A stretch of DNA of 64,000 nucleotides, from positions 992,001-1,056,000 of the forward strand of contig JACGCK010000005.1 in NCBI GenBank assembly GCA_014925825.1. The letters are read 5' to 3'. This document shows positions 25,501-37,594 of the stretch, in pieces. The position numbers and the translations under genes are program-made. Numbering within the stretch: position 1 is the stretch's first letter; the number at the start of each line of letters is the position of its first letter. Under the pieces are notes generated by a model. That model was given only the letters and a program-made list of their open reading frames with translations. It ran no database searches and was not told where the DNA came from. The stretch comes from Pholiota molesta (taxonomy: Eukaryota; Basidiomycota; Agaricomycetes; Agaricales; Strophariaceae).

Positions 25501-28500
25501 TCCATCGTCTTGCGGATATGGTCGAATCGATTCAATGTCTTTGGCGATAACGTGGTGTCCGGGCTAACGCCATTGATTCATGACCTTGCGTACTGTTTGG
25601 TTCCATATTGGTGGCTCTTTCTTGGCTCTCCTTTAGAGACTCTTCGAGCAAGGATATTTCAGTCTCGCGATCTTTTAGTACTTCTTGAAGGCGCATAATT
25701 TCCTTCTCCAAAGAAGACACAGATCGTTCATGAGAAGAGGGAGACAAGCTTGGCATAGAAATAGATAGATTGGGTCGTGAGCCCAAGGATAGCGAGGCTG
25801 TTGCTGAGTGGGAAACGGAAAGCGAATGAGAATTTGATGGTGAGTGCGAACTACCTGTCCCGTGGCTTGAAAAGGAAGCTTTGCGCAAGTGTGCTGATGA
25901 GAGCTCCTGCGATAGCGACAAGGATTGTGAAAGCGACCTGAAAAAGATGAGCATATTTTCTGGTAGAATGCTACAGAAAATTACCTCGCGTGGAGCGATT
26001 CCGCCGAGGCCGCCTGTCGGAAAAAAAGCCGCCGACCTGCTGAGTTGACTTGGATTTCTGCCGCATCTCTGATTCGAGACTAGTGATTCTCCGTCTGAAT
26101 GGGGGCAGTTCTAATGGCTTGTCTGTAGCAGGCGAGTCTGCGCTTTCGGCTATGCTAGGTGTATCTGCAATAGTAGGATTGCTGAGCTTTGCCTCCTGTA
26201 TTTGAGCGGCCAGATCGGAAATTTCGTGGAGGGCGTCCCGGTATTTGGATGTGACGGATGCCAAATCGGCGAGAGTAGCAGTATGTGTTTGCTGGAGAGC
26301 GAATAATCGACTTTCAAGCTCTGCATTTAGCGTTGGTACTGGTATTTCCTCGATAACGGGAGCCCGTTTCCCGGGAGCAGGTTCTATCAAAGATTCAGTT
26401 GATGCAGAAGAGATGTCGCCAGGAGTATTTGCAAGATCGATCTCGAGACTCCTTCGAGCTGATGCAACTTCACCAACGACTGAGCCAAGACGAAGTCTAG
26501 TCTCTCCTGCTTCCTTTCTTTTCTGCTCCCACTCCTGCATCTTTGCTTCCAGTTGCTTGACTTTCAGTTCCCTAGTCTCGAGGTCCGTACGCCAGCTTTC
26601 ACCGTCTTGTCTGAACGCCTCCAGGCGAACTTGTAAAGCCTCGACTTCGTCACGACGACGATCAGATTCCTTTTCGAGCTTCTCAACAGTCTGTTGTAGG
26701 GAGAGGATGGATTCGTCTGCACGAGCAAGGCGAGATTCAAGGTCTGCGATATATTTGCTTGAGTGTGCTCGGCGTCTTTGAATCGGCTAACTTCTCGCTT
26801 GAGGTCTGTCATGGATTCACTTGAGGAAACAGAAGTCTCATCGTAGGCCTCATTTTCTCTTCCAGATCACGGACATATGCCTGTTAAGCCATGTCAATAC
26901 AATGAGAAAGCACTGCTAATGATTGACAGGCCTGCTTACCTCGGTTGATGCCTCCCTTTCCGTCAGTTGGCAACGCGAGACCGCAGCTCTTCTACATATA
27001 GCTCTGTGGCTGCGTGTCGCTCCGTGATGACCGCCAATTCTTCTTCCTTCTCCTCGACCATCTCGTTTGTGTGACGTAGAGCGGCACGGTTCAGGCTGAG
27101 TTCGGCTTCCATAGCGCTGATGGTTTTCTCGTACTCCTCGATGACCGGGCCAACGATTTCCTCGTACTTCCCAGTACCCCCGACGGCACCTGAGGTGCTG
27201 CTTCGGTGTTTCTCTCCAAGTTCGCGTCGAAGACGAGTAAGTTCCTCTGTTCGTTCAACGAATTTTTCTCGCAAATCCTCGTAATTGTTTTGGAGTTCGG
27301 TCATTTGGGCCAAAACCTTCTTGCCTGCGCCTTCTAACACTTCCGGTTCTCTGTCAGCTGATGGTATAGCACCGCCTTCTTTAATGATCTTCAACTCTTT
27401 GCGCAGGCGCGAAACAGTGCCTTGCAGCCATTCCACGTCGTCCCAACCGTCCTCTTTCTCATTGACACAGCACGATTTTGATGTCCGTGCTCGATTTGCA
27501 TATTTCAGAGTATTGATGGTCTCCGCTGCATTCCATTCCGCTGGACTAACGCAAGCAATCATAAGAGTGGGCATTGCCTCCCAGAGAATCTTGCAAAAGG
27601 CGAGTTAACTTGGAGTCACGGTAAGGAATGTGAGTGGCGTATTTGATTTCGCGCGTGAAGGTCGCCGAGGGCAGAAATAACGTTTCCAAGGGCAAGCAGG
27701 CCGCTGTTGATGGAGATACCTTCTTTGATACGCTCGCCTGCAGCAGCTGTGCGCTTAAGCTGAATGGCCATATAAAATAATATGTTGTAAGTGGAAAATA
27801 TCATCAAAGATATGGAAAACGCACCCTTTCAGAGCCAGCAAGGTCAACAAAATGGAACTTGGAGACGATGGTTACCCATTCACCCGTATCATCGTCCATA
27901 GCACTTGCGCGATCACTCATATGGCCGAGGGCGCTTGCTGGTCGGAGGCTACTACCTCTGTTCATTGCAACCGCGAAACTAGGGGTGGAAGGGCGACCTC
28001 CTAAAGTTGGGGAGGCGACTCTGTTGCTGGCCGGAGAGGGACCACCGGCATACATAGAACCAGGGCGAGCTAGTCTTGAAGGGGAGCGTCCGCCCGGAGG
28101 CAGAGGCGACGATGACCGAGGCGGATGTCCTGAGCCAGTATACTTCTTCTGTGTCAAAGTAAGAGAAAAAATGGCATGTGATCGGGAAGACTGAGCATTC
28201 ATGTCTGTTTCATTGGTCCGCCGAATGGAAGTTCCTTTTGATGAGGCTGAAAGGGCGGGGTCAGCGAAATCGTATATTCGTCACATCAAGCGGACTCACC
28301 CCATAACTTCATTCGCGTTTTTAACATTCACTTCCCGAAGCCCGCCCCAGATAATATGACCCTCTTTGTCCTCCCGAATTTGAACCTCACGCTTGCGCCG
28401 TTAGAGTCATCCAAGCTCAATAAATCGATTAGGTCTTCGTTATAGAGTTCGATGAAGGAGCCTTTCAGGTTATAGTTCCACGCCCCGCCACGTTCTTCCT

Positions 28501-29042
28501 TGAGTTGCCTAGCACTAGCAAAAATCGAGGAAACCGCTCGTGGAATAATGCCCATATTGTTATTAGGGTCTGACGGGTCCATGTCCAAGTCAACACCAGT
28601 CATAGTGAACGTCTTTCCGCTGCTAGTCTGTCCATACGCCAAAATTGTGCAGTTAAATCCCTCAGTAAAGCGGGATACAAGGGGACGCGCAGTGGATTCG
28701 TATAGTTCATATTGTGTGGTAGGGGGAGGATGCACTTGGTCGAAAGTGAATAGCTGCTTTTTGGGTCCTGACCCAGTAGACGCGGGGGTGCTGGAGATGA
28801 TCCTGCACCTGTTAGGGCAGCAGAGGTAGATTCTATGGAAATAGAGGTGGAGGAAGTCGTTTGTATGACAGAACGTTGGAAACGGGCGGGGATAGACGTT
28901 GAGTCCTGGGTTGTGGGAGGGCGTATGCGAAGAGCTATAACAGAGTAATGGGTTAGCACAAGGACCTAATATGTTCAGAGCAGCAGCACGCACCAACTTG
29001 CACCGAAGTCGCCGCTGTTGACGACGAGCTCGGGGGGGCCAT
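22528..29042 (-). CDS. Long kinesin with C-terminal coiled coils (kinesin-4/KIF21-like), many apparent 1-base deletions
   Basis: Microtubule motor with an N-terminal head and a coiled-coil tail of well over 1,000 residues. Head motifs: [22 protein letters not shown] (P-loop), [26 protein letters not shown] (switch I), DLAGSER (switch II), [22 protein letters not shown] and [13 protein letters not shown]. The head contains a Ser/Pro-rich insert after SLTLTQKKY. The tail is mostly Glu/Lys/Leu heptads (for example [18 protein letters not shown]), plus a Pro-rich segment ([14 protein letters not shown]) near 23170-23230. Exon 1 is [16 protein letters not shown]; introns have good sites. At least 18 conserved or heptad-continuous joins need a base added, for example near 28760, 28383, 27643-27649, 27461-27490, 26967, 26853, 26755, 26021, 25574, 24560, 24078, 23970 and 23522. 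Subfamily is tentative, motor identity certain. Confidence 0.88.
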
Positions 29043-29862
29043 GGTCGCTCTTCTCATCCTCACGTTTGTTGCCTCCCTATTCACACAAATCAGGGCTTCG
29101 GCAAGTCCCGGATTTCTTGTATTTCTCAGCAAAGATGGAACCCCTGTCAGATGATCGTTCAAACTTGGTTCAAACGTTCATGCGTCCCCGGCAGCATTCA
29201 CCAAGTCGGCTGTCTTTGCACCACTTCTGCCTCTTCTTTCTATCTGGCATATGACTGGCGTCTAATATCATGGATCTACTAGCCCTTTTCTCTCCAAACA
29301 CCTCCCAGTCTATCAGAATATGTGGGGTTACCTCAGGTTACCTCATTCATGGATGCACCAACAATTTTCCTATATCAACAGTCTCCACGCTGCTGACTTA
29401 AGTATCATATATCATCACTGGACGCAAATGGAGACACTGTGACACCCTGGGTTTGAAAAGTTCCACATATGCTAACTGGCCTATCGGGCCTTCAGGGACT
29501 TGTGGAAAAAAAAATAACATCTTCTCTGAAGGCTGCTGATTCTTGCCGGCCATTTGTAAGTTGTATTCTTAGTTCTATGTAAGTAATCATCGCGGACACC
29601 AACTCTCGCCTTCATGCATTCGTCGATGCCAGGTCTGCGTATTTCATAGAGCAAGCTATGCATATAGTCTGTCTGTAGCTGTATAACATCAGATCATGAC
29701 GTGTATCTTTGATGTGCATGATCAATGCGAGCATTCCCAAAGATTTCGCTTTCATAGCATACATGGAAGAGCTCTTAGACTCAATACATTGTATAGTGAT
29801 TACACTCGAGATATTGTAGGATATCACAACTAATGGATACAATGAAATTCAAGCTTTCCTGC
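29043..29862. other. Intergenic spacer
   Basis: Kinesin promoter side and arginase 3' side, about 0.8 kb, without coding signal. A short A tract lies near 29506-29514. Confidence 0.45.
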
Positions 29863-31344
29863 TCACAGAAGAGTTTCTCCTGCAGAAAATGTCAGTACTG
29901 GGGCTTTGATATTGTCCCAATACATCGACCTACCAAGAGCGGATCTCAACAAAGAGCACCCTACAGCAACTGTTTCTGCTACACTTGCTTCATCAGCAAG
30001 AGAAGGGTTCACTTCCTGCAGATATATAGAAGGTTAAATGACTGATAAGAAACATATAAATGAGATTCGTTTTGGCGCACCACCATGTCGAGCGCTACAA
30101 GCAAACCAGTCTCGTGGATTGCTTCGCAAATATAATGACCTTCGCGGAAGGTAAGGCCACCGCGAACCTATAATAACCATGTACATCAGCCCTTAAGGTC
30201 CGCTCCCAGTAGAACACATTATTCAGCTCACAGGAGTGCCAGTAGAGGGTGCTACACTAGGGTCTAGAGCATCCACATCAAAACTAAGGTGGATGGGTTT
30301 ATTTCTGTCAGGATTGATGTGATCCAAAGCCATCTCAACGACTTTTCCGATTCCGTATCGGTCGACTTCGTGCATACTGAACGCCTTGATTTTGTTGTCG
30401 CGCAAAATCTTCTTCTCGCCGGCATCGACGTCCCGAAGGCCGATGTACACCAAATTTTCAGGTTTCAGCACACTCTGAACCCATGAAAATACATCTACTT
30501 TTTCCCCGAGCCCCATCAAGAAAGAGACAGGCATGCCATGTATATTTCCTGCGACAGCATGAGCCTACTTTTTTTGATTGCAAACCTTCCGGCTCCCAAA
30601 CGACATACCTGATTCCGTGGTTTCAGCCGTGTTAATATCAGCGTGGGCATCGACCCATACCACGCATGCGTCAGGGTATTTGCTGTGATTCCAAAGTGTC
30701 AATGTCAACTTGACCACGATAAAGCTTGGGAGGAAGATCTTACGAGAGTGTCCCAGAAATCGTTCCCATAGCCTGTTCTAACCAGTGAGCATACAAGATA
30801 CGTTCGACGCAGTAAATCGTTCCGTATGCACCAATGAATGGTCCCCTCCGAGAGTAACTGGCAGTTCTCCTTTGGCAACATGACCAGCCACAACCTGGGC
30901 TACGGACTGCGTAACACGGGAAACAAGTCTCGGGTTTTTAAGAATTCCTATAGGAGGATCATCGGCAGCATTGATACCCTCGAACTGATGATGTCCGTCA
31001 AACTTGACTATCCATCCCAAGTTTTCAATCTGCTTGATGAGACCTGCTTCTACAAGATGAATAGGACCTTGGTCAACGCCTGGTTTAGGCTATCAAGTTT
31101 CGATTAATATGCGGTACAAGACAAAAAGGTGATGGAAGATTTACTTGACCGCCGCTGATATACGAAAGATTACAAAGGTCATCTGCTAAGGTTGCATATC
31201 TGATACCGAGGATAAAACTTACCTGAATGGACAGCCGACGATCTATTATTGATAACGTGAGTACGCCTGCATAATTGCCACATTAGAAGATGTACTGACC
31301 GCGCACGTCCTTGGCTCAGAAAGAAACAGAGATTGAGTCACCAT
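29863..31344 (-). CDS. CAR1: Arginase
   Basis: Hydrolyses arginine to ornithine and urea using two manganese ions. Exons begin 31344-31300, 31242-31223 (20 nt), 31154-31145 (10 nt) and 31089 onward. The spliced N-terminus reads [28 protein letters not shown]. Metal ligands are all present: LGGDHSL (His), VDAHADIN (Asp, His, Asp) and SFDVDALDP (two Asp). Also visible are [22 protein letters not shown] and the C-terminal ALDMVEVNPSL. The stop follows GETLL. All joins are in phase with no frameshift. It lies divergent from the aminotransferase with about 745 bp between starts. Confidence 0.96.
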
Positions 31345-32089
31345 TTTGTGTATGCGGAAACAAGAAGAGAAGGGATTTGGGCAGTGTGTTGTCATAGAAC
31401 ACTTGCGTCTATGTTTGTCAAGATCCGAACAGGAGTCCGGAGGATCGACTCACAAGCTCAACAGCGCCGTCACGTCGATATGGCCGGCCCCACCACGAGG
31501 AATCCGCTAGTCTGCTTGGCTGTCAATGGATTGGCAAATATTGAGCTAGACCAAGCGTGTTGAACCCAAGGAATAGCTTCAACCGAGAAGTACCCGGTGG
31601 CTATCAGCTGCTGTCATGTCCTTCCACATCCTCCATGCAAACGAACAGATCTTGCGCACGAGCCTCGCGATCCCCTCTTTCGGATTCGCGTTCGGGCACG
31701 CACACCTCACCAATTGGGTGCCGGACGGCGACAAACACCGGCAGCTCTCTGACTGATGCTTTTTGATCTCCTCAAAGTCCTGGTGACGATTTATGCTCTG
31801 GAGTCTGGAAAGATGTACATCCTATCATGGCGATGGCGACTCTACGTCTCTGGACGCAGTTTTGAGGAGCGTTGGTCACGATGGGACGTCCAAGACGAGT
31901 GGTTGTGATGGTCTATAAATATCGCGATCTCTCTTTGTCCAAGGCACTGCTCTTTGTCGAGTTGCGCAAGGTTGCGCATTAGCAAGGCCTTCGTCGTTAT
32001 CACAATCGATAAGGTTCTTCACTCATCGACACTTCATTGATTCGGATTATCATCCTCCAAAGCCCTATCTTAGTCTATCCGCATTCAAC
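31345..32089. promoter_or_regulatory. Divergent promoter region, arginase / aminotransferase
   Basis: Shared upstream region of two amino-acid catabolic genes transcribed away from each other. A TATAAAT box on the plus strand (31914-31920) lies about 170 bp before the aminotransferase start. No operator-like repeat was identified with confidence. Confidence 0.4.
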
Positions 32090-34674
32090 ATGGCAAACAC
32101 GCCTCACTTCATTGAATCAGGCAGAAATACCCCATCTTTTCGAGATATTGTAGGCCCTCCTTTCTGCTTGCTTTCCTCCCCATTCGCATATCGAGATGCA
32201 TTTTCATCTTCCGCATGTTCAATCCTTCACTAATATCGTTGATCAGGTTCGCGATGTTATGAAGCACTACAAGCATGAACAAGATTCCGAAGCCCATCAG
32301 GTCTGCAGCTACCTGCACTTTATGCCAATCCGGTATACATTCTAACCCACTTTCTTCAGATCTTCCGCGGTGCGGGCGGTCATCAGCCCAAGGGCTTGCC
32401 TCAGACCGTAAACGTCGTAAGGCGCCCAAATTCCAAAAGTCAATAAATATCTTAGTGACCTATACCGTAGGAAGAAGAGACAGTTCCTGGGGTTGAACAC
32501 CCAGGGAGCACTGGTGTGATCTATTGCTCTGATCGTGCCATGGCCAATGGCTTCAGCTATACTAGCTCTCATGAATGGGCAAATCTTGGTCAGGGTGCTC
32601 CTGAGGTTGGTCCGATCCCCAACGCCCCTCCCCGCCCAGACACTATTCCTCTGCCTCTTGATTCGCTCGAATACGCCCCAACTACTGGAGTGAAAGGTAA
32701 CTCCTTTTATTTATATACGGTATTCAAATTACCTCACACAGTTATTTTTAGCTCTTCGCGAGGCGGTGGCCAAGCTATACAACCACACCTACCGACAGGA
32801 CAAGCCCAGCCAATATACCTATGAGAATGTCTGTATCGTTCCCGGTGGACGAGCTGGTCTGTCCCGACTTGCAGCAGTCATTGGGGACGTTTATACCGTA
32901 CGTCCTGCGGGTATTAATATCTCCATCTATTCTTGATGCACTCTATAATTATCATCATCAGAGTTATCAAGTCCCAGATTACACAGCCTATGATCAAGTG
33001 CTGAGCGCGTTCAAGCGATTGGTTCCAGTACCCACAGCGTAAGTTTATATATTGATATTTCTATGCACCAGTAGCTTATGTTGTTTCGGCAGACTCGACC
33101 ATCAGGTAACTATTTTTCTTTATCCATCAGAGCTACGACTGCAATCAATCCCAACTATCGTCAGAATAAATATCGCCTTGATATCGAACAAACTAAGGCT
33201 GGTCATCTTTTTTAACTGCATGAGTATTATGCTAACATTCAGCTTTAGAAAGATATCAGGACTCAAGGGCTTGCAGTTGTTCTTGCTTCCAATCCTCGCA
33301 ACCCTACGGGCCAGGTAAATACCCAATAATTGCATTCGGCTATTTTATTGATTGACAACCTTGTAACACTAGGTTATCAAGTAAATTTCCATCTCTTTCT
33401 TTATCTACTATGATTTAATGGATATCCTACAGAGGCAACGACCTCAAGGAGCTGGTTTCACTTAGTCGTGAGGGCACGACTATTGTTCTTGACGAGGTAT
33501 CATATTCTCTACATCCACTGACAGTACGCATTTCAAAACTCATGAACATGAAATAGTTTTACTCCTGGTACATCTATCCGGAGAACAACAGCGATTTAGG
33601 CAAATCTATATCCTCTGCCAATATATCGAGGATGTCAACGAGGTACACAAAAATTGGGAACCAAACGCCATTTCATACTTATCTTCCTATTCAGGACTCC
33701 ACTGTCATCATCGATGGCCTTACGAAGGTATGGTGTTCAAGTTGTCAAAAGATGAGGATCGCAGCTTATCGTCACTAGAATTGGCGTCTTCCAGGCTGGC
33801 GAGTTTGCTGGGTCATAGGCCCCAAGAATCTGATCACCGCACTTTCTCAGTCCGGTTCCTTCTTGGATGGAGGTGCCAATCACCCGTAAGGCACCCTTTT
33901 ATTATTATGTGGACCGTCGCTGAATCAATGTTTTGCTTTCAGGTTGCAGTTAGCGGCCATTCCTCTGTTGGATCCAGAGCACGCTAGGTTGGAGAGGGTG
34001 CGCCACCCATTCGTTTTCTGACTTTGAATTTTTCCTGCTAATGATTTCGCCACTAATTACTCTCATCTTTGATGTTACAGATGGCGCTGCAAAAGCATTT
34101 CAAAGCTAAACGCGACCACGTCCTCGCGCGTCTCAAGGATCTGCACCTTGAGGTCGATATCCCGCCTACCAGCACTTTCTACATCTGGCTCAACCTCGAA
34201 AAACTGCCCGCTCCTCTCAACAACGGCTTGGTATGTGTGGTGTACCTCGAATGGAGCCTGTCTTCAATTGACGCCATTACATAAACTAGACATTCTTCGA
34301 AGAATTGCTGAAAGAGAAAACTATCGTGATTCCTGGAATTTTCTTTGATATCAATCCAGCGCATCGTAGAAATTTGTTCAATTCTCCATGTCACCACTTT
34401 GTCCGGCTTTCATTTGGACCCCCATTGAAGGATCTTGACATGGGTTCGTTTTTGTCCGAATTCATAAAAATAAAATAATCCAACTCACACGATTTGGATG
34501 TTTAGGTATTGACGCGATTGAACGCGTCTTGAAGAGGGCAAGAAAGAGCGGAATGAAGGAGTTTGGTGAAGGGTGCGTCATGTCATCTAACGGCTAATTC
34601 TGATGGACGAGAATAACATGGACTTCTATAGATACAAGAAGACAATTGATGTTGCCGAGCCCGCTCAAGTGTGA
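32090..34674 (+). CDS. PLP-dependent aminotransferase, class I/II
   Basis: Fold-type I transaminase. Clear segments in order: ANLGQGAPEVGPIPNAP, ALREAVAKLYNHTYR, VPGGRAGLSRLAAV, NPRNPTGQVIKGNDLKEL, TTIVLDEFYSWY (cofactor Asp and Tyr), DGLTKNWRLPGWRVCW (Schiff-base Lys and SK/TK-x4-PGxR signature), IPPTSTFYIWLNLEKLP and VRLSFGPPL (carboxylate-binding Arg). It contains very small exons: 13 nt (33093-33105) and 8 nt (33373-33380). The N-terminal part is uncertain: MANTPHFIESGRNTPSFRDI can be spliced to VRDVMKHYKHEQDSEAHQ, but the link to the DLYRRKKRQFLGLNTQGAL segment needs a phase change, and one base seems to be missing near 32516. The region near 33190-33250 is also awkward. Amino donor unknown; the family includes aromatic and kynurenine transaminases. 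Confidence 0.85.
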
Positions 34675-34868
34675 TCTTCTCAACAATAAATTGGATTTTG
34701 GGTTGGAGCCAACGCAGTATTTTGACAATACAGTAGATAACCTCGTAAACACTATGCTCAGGCGTCAATAGAGGGATACAAGTCAATAAGAAAGTCGCAA
34801 TTGAATATGCCACTATATCTCGATGTATAAGTAGTATGAAGGTATTACAATGTCAGGATTTAAAAACA

Positions 34869-37594
34869 TTAAGCCGCAGGATTGAAAGGCACAAAAGCTG
34901 TCTTGAAAGCCTGGGCATCTGCTTTATCTTCGTCTTCAGACAGCATACATGCCTTCCAATCCAATCTATCAGGTGTACCCAATAAAGTGACCAAGGCCTG
35001 CCTAAATTGCGGAAGAAACCATGGATCACTTGATTAAAACTACTATATGGATTGAAATAATACCGACGTACCTCCCAAACTGGATACTGAATGGCACGTT
35101 GTCCTTCAATAGGTGTACCATCTTACGCCCGTCAGGGAGCTCCACTTTGAAATAGCTACCCCTGCCATTCAACACGAGTCCAAGGCTGCTTCAGGGTCTG
35201 TTTCAAAATCAATCCCTAACGCGCGACCTTCATTTACAAAAGTTTCTTCAACTTTGTCCTTCAATCGCAGAGGTATTGGAACCGATTGCACATGCGCATG
35301 TCCTCCTTTTGCCGATAGCCGACCAACTTCAAAGACTACAGCGGCAGCACCATATTTTGCATACATAGCACTCAATGCATTTTTGAATCTAGTGAGAGGG
35401 GAAATGATTAAATCAATTTACCCATTGTGAACTAAGTGAGACTCACTGCACAGTTTCTTCTACAATAGGTGGTGCGAGGTCAGGCGGTATGGTGGAATAT
35501 GTGGGGTAATGAGTGATGGGCACAATAAGAACATGGCCACCTCCAGGTACATCGACATGATCTGCGAAGGATTGCGTTGGAATAATTTGACCCTTGGGGA
35601 GTGTGACGTAGCATTCAGATCCGATGCGACGATGAGATGTTTTCTGCGTCCCTATTCAATATTGCCTATTCTCAGAACAGGGTACAATAGCCACGTACGC
35701 TAGATTGGGATTCGACAAACAGAACCAGCATTCGTCGGCTATGGGTGCACAAAAAATCAATGGCAGAAAAAATTGAGATGGAAACAACCCACTCGAGATT
35801 TCTTTGAGAGGCCCTCGTTTCCCTCCTCGCCGTTCGCTTTGCGGAGGCCTTTGGTTTGCTACCAAGCAGTCTTCTAGATAATGACCATCGCTTCCACATG
35901 CACGACATACATATCCAGGTTTCGGTTTACGGCCTCCAGTATCACCTTTTGCATCCTTGGTTGGACAATCCCTGACAAAGTGACCAGGCTGGTCGGAGAA
36001 GTGAGATTTCTTCAGGTACATTGAATTGTCACAATCATACCTCATTACAGATCTTACAAATGTAATCTTCAGGTGGCTTTGATCGTTCAGGGCAGTCATT
36101 AATGAAATGCTACAATGGCCCCAATCAGCGTTCCGAACGAAGGTTCCATGCATGCACTTACTTCTGTCGATTCGCACCGACGGCATTTGTAACCTGGAGG
36201 GGGCTTTCCAGGTTCTCCTTGGACTAATATCACCAATACATCGACACGGTATGACCACATTGAGTTCAGATAGAGAAAGATAATGTAGGATCTCACCGAC
36301 GCGGCTCCGTTTTACGGGTTGTTGAACATTCCCAAAGATGAAGTTTTCGGCTCCATCCACATTATCTAGGGGGCGTTTGTGAGCGCGAAGTGCTGATTCA
36401 AGGAATGGATTCTTCGTTGCATTCGGCGGTCGAACAGGAGGTTCTGTCATAGCAGAATTTGGCGCGATAGTAAAAGCGTAGAACCACTGTGTCCAGAAAA
36501 TAAGATCTCGAAGAGAAGTGCATGAATATACTACATACCCTCTGTTTCTTCCTGATGTCGGCTCGCCTCCAAATGCACCCAAACTTACGAATCTTGACAC
36601 GCGCCCTTGTTCGTCGTCCCATACAAACGGTTCTCGCTCCCAGAATGCAGGAGGGTGGCCGCCGCCAGCGGCGAAATGGTATCGCGGCTTCGTTTTACGA
36701 ATCACATCACTCAAAGGAGGGGCGCCAATGGATGAAAGTTGGGGGTCGGGGAGCGGAGCGGAGGAAAATTGCGTGATGGATATAGGCCACAGTTGTAAGA
36801 AGGATGTCAATGAGTTGCGAGGGTGCTGCAGACGCCTGAATAGAGGCGAGGGAGGAGTAGCTTTTTGGTTCGAGGTCGAGGCTTTTACAAGCGAGTTGAC
36901 AGTAGGCGGTCGACTGTATGATAGGAAAAGAACGGAGACATAAAGCCCTTGTATATGTGTGTGAGCTATGTTCCCAGCTTAATAAACAGCAGAAACATAC
37001 TGGTGCAGCCTCGGCGGAGCCATATATACTGGGATCATATATTCCACCAAGACATGCTATCCGAATACCACTTGCCGTCGTGACAATTCCAGATTTGCCT
37101 GTGTATCATGAGCATCAATTAATAGCTGCATTCATGAATCGATGCGAACGGACACACTCATCATGAACAAACTCTTGCCCAACTCGCCGCCGGTCTTTGC
37201 AAACTTCTCAACTACACGTTTAGGGAGCGGATATTCGCCTTGCATAAATAGCATTCGATTGGAGCTGTTACAAGATACAATGGATATTCTGAACAGCGTA
37301 TACGGGAAGTGAAGGCAATGGAGCGCACCCTCCAATCGTCCGTCCAAGAGCTGTACAACTTCATCGTCCTCATTAGGTTCATCCTCGGTATTCTTTGGTG
37401 GACCAAAGAAGTCGCCAGTGCACAAAACGAGGTCGAACTTTCCATGCTTCGCGTCTATGGCCTTGATCTTGGCGAACAAGTCGCGGATGGAGCCTACCGC
37501 TGACCCGACAGTAAGGCTAGGAGCAGAGGACGAGTTACTTCAGAACGGTCGAATATAATTTATGGCCTTACATTTTGACTGGTGGTGCTGCCAT
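34869..37594 (-). CDS. CWF19-like / Drn1 splicing-associated protein
   Basis: Homologue of CWF19L1 and yeast Drn1, which assists lariat debranching after splicing. N-terminal metallophosphoesterase-like domain: MAAPPVKI, TVGSAVGSIRDLFAKI, FDLVLCTGDFFGP, MQGEYPLP, KPRYHFAAGGG and AFTIAPNSAM. Three CC(H)C zinc knuckles follow: CRRCESTEHFINDC, CKICNEPGHFVRDC and CRACGSDGHYLEDC. Then CwfJ C-terminal domain 1 (DECWFCLSNPNL, GQIIPTQSF, GGHVLIVPITHYPT) and domain 2 (VVFEVGR, GGHAHVQSVPIP, GSYFKVELPDG). The last exon ends FVPFNPAA. About five joins need added bases, near 37245, 36805, 36546, 35624 and 35175. The 3' end faces the aminotransferase. Confidence 0.92.

Noticed and set aside
32109..32572. 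Minus-strand frames opposite the aminotransferase 5' end
   Set aside because: They overlap the exon encoding YRRKKRQFLGLNTQG on the plus strand, which fits the gene.
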